A DNA stretch of 20,818 nt from positions 1 through 20,818 of the forward strand of contig JASEHO010000011.1 in assembly GCA_030018505.1 (NCBI GenBank), in the 5' to 3' direction. The notes below the pieces were generated by a model. It ran no database searches, was not told where the DNA came from, and was given only the letters and a program-made list of their open reading frames with translations. Both the position numbers and the translations under genes were made by a program. The DNA is from a bacterium (GTDB lineage Bacteria > UBA9089 > UBA9088 > JAGUXG01). This document shows, one piece after another, positions 1 to 5,749 of this stretch (position 1 is its first letter; each line of letters begins with the position of its first letter).

Positions 1-1
1 T

Positions 2-439
2 GGGGATATAGACGAGAATACCCTAAGACTTTATATCTCATCAGACAATGGGAATACCTGGGGAACCGTTTTTTGCAATCTGAATACCGTTGACAACATC
101 ATCTCTGGCACCATCACCCATCTTTCCATCATCGCACTGGCAGGAGTAAGCAAACAGGTTGCTGCATCTGACTTGACCCGTGTGATTGCCTATCCCAACC
201 CTTGCAAAAACTACGACAAAATAACATTCGGCAATCTGACTGACCAATGTAAAATAAGCATCTACAGCATCGCCGGTGAGCTTGTCTATGAAAAGGAGCT
301 TACCAACACAAAGGGCAGTGAAGATTGGTATCTTATGAATAAATCAGGCAAAAAGGTGGCTTCTGGTGTCTATATCTACATCATCACCAATAATCAAAAA
401 CAGAAGCCGGCAACAGGCAAGATTGGGATAATAAGATGA
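2..439 (+). CDS. C-terminal fragment of a secreted protein with FlgD-like / T9SS-type sorting domain
   Basis: The reading frame is open from the window edge to TGA at 437-439, so the 5' part of the gene lies outside the window. About 145 residues are visible. The last ~85 residues look like a FlgD-like Ig or type-IX-secretion C-terminal domain: a YPNPCK motif opens it, followed by a beta-rich stretch with IYSIAGELVYE, then GKKVASGVYIYII and a TGKIGIIR ending. The preceding segment (residues ~1-55) resembles the 'structural fold plus S-I-I-A-L-A-G' linker seen before such tails in large surface proteins. The cargo domain is not visible, so the function of the whole protein is unknown. Such tails direct proteins to the cell surface in Bacteroidetes-like phyla and also occur in many uncultivated phyla. 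An internal TTG at 173 is not the start, because the frame is open upstream of it. Confidence 0.75.
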   Translation, partial: GDIDENTLRLYISSDNGNTWGTVFCNLNTVDNIISGTITHLSIIALAGVSKQVAASDLTRVIAYPNPCKNYDKITFGNLTDQCKISIYSIAGELVYEKELTNTKGSEDWYLMNKSGKKVASGVYIYIITNNQKQKPATGKIGIIR

Positions 440-519
440 TGGAAAAAGCGTTTAGGGTTATAAGTGAAATGTCTAAAGAAGGCATACTTGCTGATTATGC
501 AAATGGAGAAATGCTATGA
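436..519 (+). pseudogene. N-terminal relic of a nucleotidyltransferase-like gene (AbiEii type?)
   Basis: A 27-codon frame begins in an ATGA overlap with the preceding stop. The peptide (MMEKAFRVISEM, then KEGILADYA) resembles the opening of AbiEii-like nucleotidyltransferases, which continue with a YAIGGA-type motif. Here the frame loses that motif after DYA and stops at TGA 517-519. I read it as a degenerated N-terminus whose catalytic part is gone. The family match is from memory of the N-terminal consensus and the fragment is short, so this is tentative. A chance ORF is the alternative. Confidence 0.3.
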
Positions 520-777
520 ATTTGGAGATATATTCTATCTCCCTATCTTTCTTATCCCCATATCCCCTTTATTTACACACCATCTCCCTTTTCACCTTTT
601 TTACACTTTGAAATGATAAATGCTAAATTTGCAATTTGCTAGTGAAATTTCTTATTATCCTTTCGGACACTACAAGAATTGAGAAGGCTCTTGATGTGGC
701 TTCAGGCATCTACGAATTGCAAAAGAAAATAAATATTGTAAAGGCTGTTTTCATTTTTGCATACTCCAGTCCGAAAC
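440..777. other. Gene-poor stretch with relics and repeats
   Basis: No full-length gene is visible in these 338 bp. The stretch contains the nucleotidyltransferase-like relic (to 519), a pyrimidine-rich block at about 535-606 of unknown meaning, a 7-bp phased repeat (607-641), and the beginning of a 54-codon open frame (642-806) that runs into the 3' end of the convergent manC gene. I see no convincing rho-independent terminator for either flanking gene. Confidence 0.6.
607..641 (+). repeat. Dispersed heptad-phased repeat, copy 1
   Basis: Five 7-bp units are readable here, beginning TTTGAAA then TGATAAA. The first 33 bp (607-639) are identical to 2226-2258. Similarity continues imperfectly downstream into a TCGGAYACTAC motif (about 663-673 here, 2278-2288 in the other copy). 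The two copies are 1.6 kb apart in unrelated gene contexts, so this is an interspersed repeat. Confidence 0.8.
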
Positions 778-806
778 TTAAGGCTGAGGCGGAAAGAATT
801 CAATGA
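642..806 (+). CDS. Possible 54-residue ORF of unknown function
   Basis: A GTG-initiated frame runs for 54 codons to TGA 804-806. It begins VKFLIILSDTTRIEKALDVA and continues with a Lys/Glu/Ile-rich stretch that looks protein-like (hydrophobic strand, then amphipathic helix). Against it: there is no Shine-Dalgarno sequence, it starts inside the dispersed repeat block, and its last 29 bp overlap the 3' end of manC on the other strand. The related repeat copy at 2226 opens a similar frame (MNFIPFSDTT) that stops at once. It could be a gene relic or chance. I do not recognise a family. Confidence 0.22.
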   Translation: MKFLIILSDTTRIEKALDVASGIYELQKKINIVKAVFIFAYSSPKLKAEAERIQ

Positions 807-1827
807 GAAGTTGTTTAATCTTATCCAACCTATCCTTTCCAGCGATAAGCACCTTGTTGCCTACTTGAGCTATGACCAGATCTGAGACACCAACAGCGAC
901 AACTTGTCCATTCTCTGAGTAAATGATGCATTTAGAAGTGTCGCTGGCTTTTACCTCTCCAATAATCAGATTCCCTTTCTCGTCTGTTTGGTGAACTCGC
1001 AAAAGGGACTCCCATGTTCCCACATCATCCCAGCAAAACCCTGCCTCTATCATTGCCACAGAAGATGTTTTTTCTAAAAGACCATAGTCTATTGAGACCT
1101 TCTTCAGTTCCTTAAAAACCACTTCCTTTTCTTTGCCATTTTTTATCTGGCAAAGCCCTTCAAAGAGCTCTGGCATAAATTTTGCTAATAACCCCTGCAT
1201 TCTTTCCTTTTTCCAGATAAACATCCCTGAGTTCCAGAAGTACTTTTGGTCTGCAATATAGAGCCTTGCCTTCTCTTTATTGGGCTTTTCGGAAAACCCT
1301 TTTACCCTTCTTATTCTTATCCCATCTATTTCAGCCAGAAGATCCCCTGCCTCAAGATAACCATAGCCTGTCTCAGGTCTCGTTGGCTTTATTCCAAAGA
1401 GAAGAAGTAAATCAGGGTTTTCTTCTATAAACTTTGTCCCGGCAGAGACAGCCTCCTTGAACCTATCTTCATCTGGAATCCAGTGATCCCCTGAGAGAAC
1501 TACCATTGTTGAACCTGAAGGTAAGTATAAGGAAGCCAGACCAATGGCTGCCGCAGTATCCTTTGGCTCTGGCTCTATGATGTAGTTTCTCTCTGTGAAT
1601 TCAGGGAAAAGCTCCCCTGCCAACCTTTTGTGTTCTTCTTGCAGAATAAATAATATCCTTTCATTTGGAAATAGCGGCTTTATCCTTTCTGTAACCTCCT
1701 TTATCAAAGGAATATTTCCTGTAAGTGATAAAAACGGCTTTGGCCTCTTTTTAGTACTTGCTGGCCAAAGCCTTTCTCCTGGTCCTCCGACCATAATTAC
1801 GCAATAGGCATTATCTACCATAGTCAT
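778..1827 (-). CDS. manC: Mannose-1-phosphate guanylyltransferase (nucleotidyltransferase domain only)
   Basis: This enzyme makes GDP-mannose from mannose-1-phosphate and GTP for surface polysaccharide or glycoconjugate synthesis in the cytoplasm. The pyrophosphorylase signature GGPGERLWPAS lies at residues 14-24, followed by the KPF segment. Further in are ETGYGYLE, GFSEKPNKEKA, FWNSGMFIW and DDVGTWESL, all typical of the family. With 349 residues it is the short form without the C-terminal isomerase cupin, which is encoded by the gene just upstream (overlap 17 bp). I chose ATG at 1827 because AAGGA sits 6 nt before it. TTG at 1833 and ATG at 1821 are in the same frame and possible. It is the last gene of the ribBA-led minus-strand unit. 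Another sugar-1-phosphate nucleotidyltransferase specificity cannot be excluded, but the motifs favour mannose. Confidence 0.9.
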   Translation of the reverse strand: MTMVDNAYCVIMVGGPGERLWPASTKKRPKPFLSLTGNIPLIKEVTERIKPLFPNERILFILQEEHKRLAGELFPEFTERNYIIEPEPKDTAAAIGLASLYLPSGSTMVVLSGDHWIPDEDRFKEAVSAGTKFIEENPDLLLLFGIKPTRPETGYGYLEAGDLLAEIDGIRIRRVKGFSEKPNKEKARLYIADQKYFWNSGMFIWKKERMQGLLAKFMPELFEGLCQIKNGKEKEVVFKELKKVSIDYGLLEKTSSVAMIEAGFCWDDVGTWESLLRVHQTDEKGNLIIGEVKASDTSKCIIYSENGQVVAVGVSDLVIAQVGNKVLIAGKDRLDKIKQLLIEFFPPQP

Positions 1828-2146
1828 CCTCAATCCTTACCAGGTCATCCTCAAGACACTGCCCATTTTGAACCTCAATGACGATAAGGTCTTCTCTGCC
1901 TTTATTCTCAAGCCGATGAGGGGCCCCTTTTTCTATGAAGATATGCTCGGTCTCTTTAAGGTTTATAACCTTTTCAGAGACAGTAATCACAGCCTCACCC
2001 TTAGCCACAACCCAGTTTTCTGATCTATAACGGTGAAACTGAAGGCTCAACCTGTGTCCTGGTCTGACTGTAAGCCTCTTTACCTTAAAGCCTTTTCCTT
2101 CATCCAACATATCCCATCTACCCCAGGGTCTTTCGTCGTACTGCAT
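1811..2146 (-). CDS. Type II mannose-6-phosphate isomerase-like cupin (ManC C-terminal domain as a separate protein)
   Basis: The 111-residue protein corresponds to the C-terminal cupin domain of bifunctional AlgA/ManC enzymes, which interconverts fructose-6-P and mannose-6-P. It opens with RPWGRW (residues 6-11) and has GFKVKRLTV, the metal-site segment LSLQFHRYRSENW (candidate ligands Q36, H38, E43), a later H77, and the family ending IEVQNG...EDDLVRIEDDYGR. It overlaps manC downstream, so translation is probably coupled. The pair carries both activities of a full-length bifunctional enzyme, but split and in reverse domain order. The ATG has no good Shine-Dalgarno. Its leader is a 24-bp duplicate of the ribBA terminus (2145-2168), which implies the gene once sat 2 nt behind the ribBA stop codon and was coupled to it. 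Confidence 0.85.
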   Translation of the reverse strand: MQYDERPWGRWDMLDEGKGFKVKRLTVRPGHRLSLQFHRYRSENWVVAKGEAVITVSEKVINLKETEHIFIEKGAPHRLENKGREDLIVIEVQNGQCLEDDLVRIEDDYGR

Positions 2147-2168
2147 ATTTATACATCCAAAAGGTGTC
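2145..2168 (-). repeat. 24-bp direct repeat, copy 1 (duplicated end of ribBA)
   Basis: These 24 bp are identical to 2877-2900. Copy 2 contains the last codons and stop of ribBA, and copy 1 abuts and overlaps the first two bases of the cupin ATG. The match breaks immediately on both sides. The two copies bound a 708-bp block with a toxin-antitoxin-like pair, as expected for an insertion with target duplication. Confidence 0.85.
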
Positions 2169-2225
2169 TTTAAGAATAACAGTAAAGGAAAGAAATATAG
2201 CGACTGATAAGGCTACCTTGCCAAA

Positions 2226-2260
2226 TTTGAAATGATAAATGCTAAATTTGCAATTTGCAA
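2226..2260 (+). repeat. Dispersed heptad-phased repeat, copy 2
   Basis: Five 7-bp units; the first 33 bp are identical to copy 1 at 607-639. The repeat lies inside the 708-bp insert, in the 161-bp gap between the DUF2283 gene and the cupin leader. A diverged block ending in TCGGATACTAC follows at 2261-2288. Confidence 0.8.
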
Positions 2261-2329
2261 TGAATTTTATTCCCTTTTCGGATACTACCTGAACGGTTAC
2301 AAAATATTTAGTTCTATCCGGATGTCTGA

Positions 2330-2554
2330 CTACTTTACATCCTTTGCGCTTAAAATCGTTATGCCAACTATTTCTTCACCATCATAGTGGTAAATAAGAT
2401 TTCCTTCCATAACACTATCATTAGCAGATTGAGGCTTTCGAAAACTGATATATAGGGTATCCGTCTTCTCATCATAATCAACCCAATAGTGTTTCTTCCC
2501 AAACTTGAGCAGATAGGGTATACTAGAGAAATTGAGCCCTTTTATTTTTGCCAT
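2330..2554 (-). CDS. DUF2283 family protein, probable antitoxin
   Basis: A 74-residue protein of the DUF2283 type. The core (VDYDEKTDTLYISFRKP, then DSVMEGNLIYHYDGEEIVG and ITILSA) has the family's 'Y-D-E-x-D-x-L-Y-I-x-F' and 'E-I-V-G-I-T-I-L' motifs. These small beta-rich proteins are commonly encoded next to a small toxin-like partner. I chose ATG at 2554, not the upstream in-frame ATG at 2647, because a strong AGGAGG lies 6 nt before it and the longer frame lies over the partner gene. It overlaps the upstream gene by 13 bp. The antitoxin role is inferred from the pairing; no activity for this family is demonstrated by the sequence. Confidence 0.75.
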   Translation of the reverse strand: MAKIKGLNFSSIPYLLKFGKKHYWVDYDEKTDTLYISFRKPQSANDSVMEGNLIYHYDGEEIVGITILSAKDVK

Positions 2555-2871
2555 ACCACACCTCCTTTTTTGATAGTTTCTGGCTTTGATGTAAAAAAAC
2601 TGGTGATAATAAAACCATCTTTGTTTTCTTTGTAAACCACTACACAATATTTCTCTCCTAAGTTTGTTGTAGGATAGTATTTCAAGGCGATCAATTCATC
2701 TTTTAAGCCCTTCACAATATAGTCTGGAGAATTCACTGTCTCCATAATATTATCAATATTTCCTGCCATATAATCGTGTGATTCAGTAATATGGAACCAC
2801 TGTTTAAGAGTGAGTCGAATAATCTTGCCAGATACTGATCTGGTAGTTTCTATTATATTATTATTTTGCAT
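2542..2871 (-). CDS. Putative small toxin, DUF4258 / PBECR nuclease-like
   Basis: A 109-residue protein whose middle reads IRLTLKQWFHITESHDYM...SPDYIVKGLKDELIALKYY...LGEKYCVVVYKE, then GFIITSFFTSK. The 'W-x-H-I-x-x-x-H', 'P-D-x-I-x-x-G' and 'K-Y-x-V-V-V-Y' spacing is typical of small RelE-like or Barnase/EndoU-like domains annotated as DUF4258 or PBECR. Candidate catalytic residues are the two histidines near 27 and 31. It is followed by a DUF2283 gene with a 13-bp overlap, a recurrent pairing. It starts 9 nt after the ribBA stop codon and lacks a clear Shine-Dalgarno, so translation may depend on ribBA read-on. Function as a ribonuclease toxin is inference. Confidence 0.65.
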   Translation of the reverse strand: MQNNNIIETTRSVSGKIIRLTLKQWFHITESHDYMAGNIDNIMETVNSPDYIVKGLKDELIALKYYPTTNLGEKYCVVVYKENKDGFIITSFFTSKPETIKKGGVVWQK

Positions 2872-2876
2872 TCTAA

Positions 2877-2900
2877 ATATTTATACATCCAAAAGGTGTC
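2877..2900 (-). repeat. 24-bp direct repeat, copy 2 (native end of ribBA)
   Basis: This copy covers the final residues of RibBA, its TAA stop and four following bases, and is identical to 2145-2168. Because it is part of a conserved gene, it is the probable original target site; the other copy is the duplicate. Confidence 0.85.
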
Positions 2901-4077
2901 CAAGCCTCTCCTTTTTTGTTTTAAGATAACGAATATTCTCATTTGTTGGCTCAACAGTTAATGGAACCCTCTCGGTAACCTTGAGGCCATAGCCTTCAAG
3001 ACCGATAAGCTTTCTTGGGTTATTGGTGAGAAGCCTGATGGTAGATAAGCCAAGGTCAACCAATATCTGGGCGCCTGTGCCATACTCCCTCAGGTCTGCT
3101 GGAAAACCCAGTCTTTCATTCGCCTCCACTGTATCAAGCCCTTTGTCCTGAAACTCATAAGCCTTGAGCTTATTGATAAGACCTATTCCCCTGCCCTCTT
3201 GAAGGAGATAGAGAAGCACGCCACAACCCTCTTTCTCTATCTTTTTCATAGCAGACTCAAGCTGGTCCCCGCAGTCACACCTCTTTGAGGAAAACAGGTC
3301 CCCAGTAAGGCATTGGGAATGAACCCTAACCAAGACATTTTCTTTGCCTGCCACATCATCTTTGACTAAGACTAAGTGTATGGCTTTGTCTATTAAAGAT
3401 TCATAGGCTATTGCCTTGAACTCACCATGTTTTGTCGGCAGGATAGTCTCTGCACTCCTTTTTATCAGCTTCTCTTTCTTTCTCCTAAAGTCTATCAGGG
3501 AGGCTATGGTGATGATAAGAAGATTGTGTTTTTTGGCAAACTTAATTAGCTCACCGAGCCTGGCCATATGGCCATCACGAGCTATAATCTCACAGATAAC
3601 ACCTGCAGGATATAGACCAGCCAAGAGAGCCAGATCGCAGGCTGCCTCTGTATGACCTGCCCTTACTAAGACACCCCCAGCCCTTGCCTTAAGTGGAAAG
3701 ATATGACCAGGCCTGGCAAAATCCCCTGGCTTTGTCTTTGGGTCAGCAAGTGCAGAGATTGTCTTTGCCCGATCATAAGCTGATATACCTGTTGTTGTCC
3801 CAAGTCTATAATCCACAGAAACAGTAAAGGCTGTCTCATGGGAATCTGTTGGATGCTTGACCATAGGCTCAATATTGAGTTCAGCCAGCCTCTCTTCTTT
3901 CAAGGGCACACAGATAAGACCTCTGCCATGCATAGACATAAAGTTTATGGCAGAAGGGGTAACCTTTTCTGCGGCCATTATCAAGTCGCCCTCATTCTCC
4001 CTGTTCTCGTCATCAACCACGATGACCATATTGCCCTTCTTTATCTCCTCTATTGCAGAAGATATTTGTGCAAACAT
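2881..4077 (-). CDS. ribBA: Bifunctional 3,4-dihydroxy-2-butanone-4-phosphate synthase / GTP cyclohydrolase II
   Basis: It catalyses the two entry reactions of riboflavin synthesis: ribulose-5-P to dihydroxybutanone-P, and GTP to the diaminopyrimidine. The N-terminal half (~1-200) has the acidic loop DDENRENEGD (residues 22-31), the TDSHETAFTVSVD segment and the PGHIFPL...HTEAACDL segment. The C-terminal half (~205-398) has the GTP cyclohydrolase zinc ligands C256, C267 and C269 in a C-x10-C-x-C arrangement, then QEGRGIGL and REYGTGAQIL. Length (398) is normal. A strong AAAGGAGG precedes the ATG. A sigma-70-like promoter at 4165-4193 would drive it, with a leader of about 80 nt. I see no FMN riboswitch in that leader. 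It supplies flavin precursors, fitting a genome with FAD-dependent AprA, QmoA and QmoB, though that link is only contextual. Confidence 0.96.
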   Translation of the reverse strand: MFAQISSAIEEIKKGNMVIVVDDENRENEGDLIMAAEKVTPSAINFMSMHGRGLICVPLKEERLAELNIEPMVKHPTDSHETAFTVSVDYRLGTTTGISAYDRAKTISALADPKTKPGDFARPGHIFPLKARAGGVLVRAGHTEAACDLALLAGLYPAGVICEIIARDGHMARLGELIKFAKKHNLLIITIASLIDFRRKKEKLIKRSAETILPTKHGEFKAIAYESLIDKAIHLVLVKDDVAGKENVLVRVHSQCLTGDLFSSKRCDCGDQLESAMKKIEKEGCGVLLYLLQEGRGIGLINKLKAYEFQDKGLDTVEANERLGFPADLREYGTGAQILVDLGLSTIRLLTNNPRKLIGLEGYGLKVTERVPLTVEPTNENIRYLKTKKERLGHLLDV

Positions 4078-4113
4078 AAAAAAATCCTCCTTTTCTTAAC
4101 TATACTTTAGAAT

Positions 4114-4134
4114 AAGTTGTAAGTTGCAGGTTGC
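4114..4134 (-). repeat. 7-bp phased repeat in the ribBA leader
   Basis: Three consecutive heptads on the plus strand (AAGTTGT, AAGTTGC, AGGTTGC), differing by one or two bases. They lie between the predicted ribBA promoter and its start codon. Confidence 0.6.
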
Positions 4135-4164
4135 TTTTAGAACATCTTTAGTATCTTTTGCATA

Positions 4165-4193
4165 AATATATCTCCCAACCTTTAGTTTGTCAA
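4165..4193 (-). promoter_or_regulatory. Sigma-70-type promoter for ribBA
   Basis: On the minus strand TTGACA (4193-4188), a 17-nt spacer and TATATT (4170-4165) form a near-consensus promoter. The predicted start is near 4158, leaving ~80 nt of leader. The -35 lies directly after the lysR stop, so ribBA and its followers have their own transcript. Confidence 0.65.
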
Positions 4194-4198
4194 GAAAT

Positions 4199-5107
4199 TC
4201 AAGAAATAGAAGTGATGTCAAACCCCTTTAGAAACTTCAAGAATTCCTCCATAGGCTTAGTCTTGAACCGCTTTTGATTGGTGATAATAGAAAAATAGCG
4301 AATAAGGTTGACATCAGTTAAAGAGCAACTCCTCAGGGTATGGAGCTTTTTCTCTTTCAAGATAGCCCATTTGGAGATAATAGCCACTCCCAAACCTGCC
4401 TCAACAGCTGCCTTGATTGACTCAGAGCTTCCCATCTCCATCTTTATCTTTAATGAATTCAAGGCTACTTTTGCTTCGTTCAACCTCTCTTCAATTATAT
4501 TCCTTGTTCCTGAACCCTCTTCTCGGATAATCAGAGGCTCTTTCAGCAGTTCAAATTTATCTATGCTCGTCCTTCTTGCGAAGGGATGTTTGGGTGAGGT
4601 GATAACAACCAATTCATCCTCAATAAACCTTTCTACTAAAATATCCTTTTCTTGGACAGGACCCTCAACCAGACCCAGGTCAATAGAGTCTGCTAATAGC
4701 TTTATGGCGATATCTTTTGTATTGGCATTTATCAGGAAAATTTCTATATTTGTAAACCGTTCCTTAAATTCACCCACTATCTTGGGAATCAGATACTGAC
4801 CAATGGTAGTACTAGCCCCTATTCTGAGGCGACCCCTAAATGTTTTAGTTAGATCCGCTATCTCTTTTTCCGCTTGTTCGTAAAGATTGATGATTTGCTC
4901 TGCGTATTTTAATAATATTATGCCTTGTTCAGTTAAAGAAACCTCCCCCCTTTTCCGCTCAAAAAGCTTTGTCTCTAAATATTCCTCTAAGACTCGAATC
5001 TGATGACTAACAGCAGGTTGAGTTAGGTAGAGAATCTTTGCTGCTTCAGAAAAGCTTTTTTCTTTAGCCAAAGCACGAAACACTTGCAGGTGAAAATTTT
5101 CTAACAT
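4199..5107 (-). CDS. LysR-family transcriptional regulator
   Basis: A 302-residue LysR-type regulator. The winged helix-turn-helix is at residues ~3-62, with the recognition region SFSEAAKILYLTQPAVSHQI at 18-37. The effector domain (~90-295) has RGRLRIGASTTIG, the DLGLVEGPV strand and GSGTRNIIEERL, and resembles the CysL/CysB-like subgroup by eye. Such regulators often sit beside, and divergent from, sulfur assimilation or dissimilation genes. Here the sulfur operon begins 640 bp away on the other strand, with only a mazEF-like pair in between, so it is the obvious candidate to control that operon. The ligand cannot be read from the sequence. The start is ATG at 5107; only 20 bp separate it from the mazF-like gene, so the three are probably co-transcribed. 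Confidence 0.9.
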   Translation of the reverse strand: MLENFHLQVFRALAKEKSFSEAAKILYLTQPAVSHQIRVLEEYLETKLFERKRGEVSLTEQGIILLKYAEQIINLYEQAEKEIADLTKTFRGRLRIGASTTIGQYLIPKIVGEFKERFTNIEIFLINANTKDIAIKLLADSIDLGLVEGPVQEKDILVERFIEDELVVITSPKHPFARRTSIDKFELLKEPLIIREEGSGTRNIIEERLNEAKVALNSLKIKMEMGSSESIKAAVEAGLGVAIISKWAILKEKKLHTLRSCSLTDVNLIRYFSIITNQKRFKTKPMEEFLKFLKGFDITSIS

Positions 5108-5127
5108 AATTTACTTAATTGGTTAGG

Positions 5128-5465
5128 TTAAAGACCCGACTGTAAAATTTTCATCACCCTTTCAATAATCTGTTTAAAAGGAACTGGTTTCAAATTGCCA
5201 ACCTTCACAACCATTAGACTGTGATTGGCCGTAAATATCTTACCTGGCCGTGCGTAACTCCGAACATGTAGTGAACCAGTAGCAAAACTGGTATCATCAA
5301 TCTCGACAGCCTGTGTGTCTCCATAAGCTTGCTGGTAATTTGACATAGAATCCAATCTCCTTTGCCAGCGTCAGCCAATACAACGGCAGGTCGTAGCTTT
5401 GACTGCGACAGATCGGAAAATGGAAATGGAACTAAGACGACTGATTTTGCTGTAGGTATGACCAT
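5128..5465 (-). pseudogene. Frameshifted MazF/PemK-family toxin
   Basis: The MazF fold is split over two frames. The first (from ATG 5465) gives VLVPFPFSDLSQSKLRPAVV and ends in WILCQITSK. The second continues at once with YGDTQAVEIDD, FATGSLHVRSYARPGK and the C-terminal helix up to the stop at 5128. In intact homologs the join reads ...ITSKPYGD..., so one base is missing in the proline codon near 5326-5327. Restored, the protein would have about 112 residues, normal for the family. The gene overlaps its antitoxin by 34 bp. Arginine codons are mostly CGN, unlike the AGA/AGG-rich neighbours, which suggests transfer. A sequencing error is possible, since it is a single base. Confidence 0.8.
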
Positions 5466-5656
5466 GCCTCATCCTCCTCAGGCTTGTTCCAGTCTTCTGC
5501 AAGTGCATTTTCACTTAGCAACGCTGTTTCTGACACATTGACTGTTGGCTTGTCTAAGATAGTTACGAGAACTCGGCGTCCTACCAACAATTCAAAAGGT
5601 TCTATCAATTGCACATTACCCTGTTTATCAGTTACAGCCTCTAATGTTTGAAACAT
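5432..5656 (-). CDS. Antitoxin of a MazEF-type module
   Basis: A 74-residue protein. It opens MFQTLEAVTDKQGNVQLIEP, a small beta-hairpin DNA-binding-like domain, followed by LVGRRVLVTIL and an acidic tail with ETALLSENALAEDWNKPEED. That tail matches antitoxins paired with MazF in many genomes, cyanobacteria among them (recalled, not searched). AAGGAGGG lies 8 nt before the ATG. It is the first gene of the minus-strand transcript from the divergent control region, ahead of the frameshifted toxin and lysR. If the toxin is really broken, this antitoxin has no local target and may survive as a repressor of the shared promoter. Confidence 0.75.
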   Translation of the reverse strand: MFQTLEAVTDKQGNVQLIEPFELLVGRRVLVTILDKPTVNVSETALLSENALAEDWNKPEEDEAWSYLQQNQSS

Positions 5657-5678
5657 AATTTATCCCTCCTTTATAAAT

Positions 5679-5701
5679 TATTTTTATGCGCTTATAAAAT
5701 A
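5679..5701. promoter_or_regulatory. Candidate LysR-type operator (T-N11-A dyad)
   Basis: TATTTT-N11-AAAATA is an interrupted dyad with 6-bp arms that satisfies the classical T-N11-A rule for LysR regulators. It is centred at 5690, about 54 bp upstream of the predicted plus-strand start of the sulfur operon and just inside the predicted leader of the minus-strand transcript. That position suits activation of one and repression of the other. The region is AT-rich, so a chance dyad is possible. Confidence 0.4.
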
Positions 5702-5708
5702 TTGTTTA

Positions 5709-5737
5709 TTGACATTAGTATAGTCTTAAAATAATAC
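5709..5737 (+). promoter_or_regulatory. Sigma-70-type promoter of the CBS-sat-apr operon
   Basis: TTGACA (5709-5714), 17 nt, TAATAC (5732-5737). The predicted start is about 5744, only ~6 nt before the ATG of the CBS-domain gene, so the transcript would be close to leaderless. It overlaps the opposing promoter at 5717-5745. Confidence 0.65.
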
Positions 5738-5745
5738 TTTGTCTA
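5717..5745 (-). promoter_or_regulatory. Opposing promoter of the mazEF-lysR unit
   Basis: On the minus strand TAGACA (5745-5740), 17 nt, TATACT (5722-5717). The predicted start is near 5710, giving about 54 nt of leader before the antitoxin ATG. Its -10 and spacer lie inside the plus-strand promoter, so the two cannot be occupied at once. Confidence 0.55.
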
Positions 5746-5749
5746 TAAA

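Noticed and set aside
1828..1833. TTG start of manC at 1833
   Set aside because: It is in frame, but the ATG at 1827 has a better-placed AAGGA and a common start codon.
4078..4198. FMN riboswitch upstream of ribBA
   Set aside because: The predicted leader is only about 80 nt, partly filled by a heptad repeat, and shows none of the conserved FMN aptamer blocks.
4308..4799. 163-codon open frame on the plus strand opposite lysR
   Set aside because: It is antisense to a clear LysR gene, lacks a ribosome-binding site, and is Ser/Ile/Phe-rich as expected for the complement of a coding strand.
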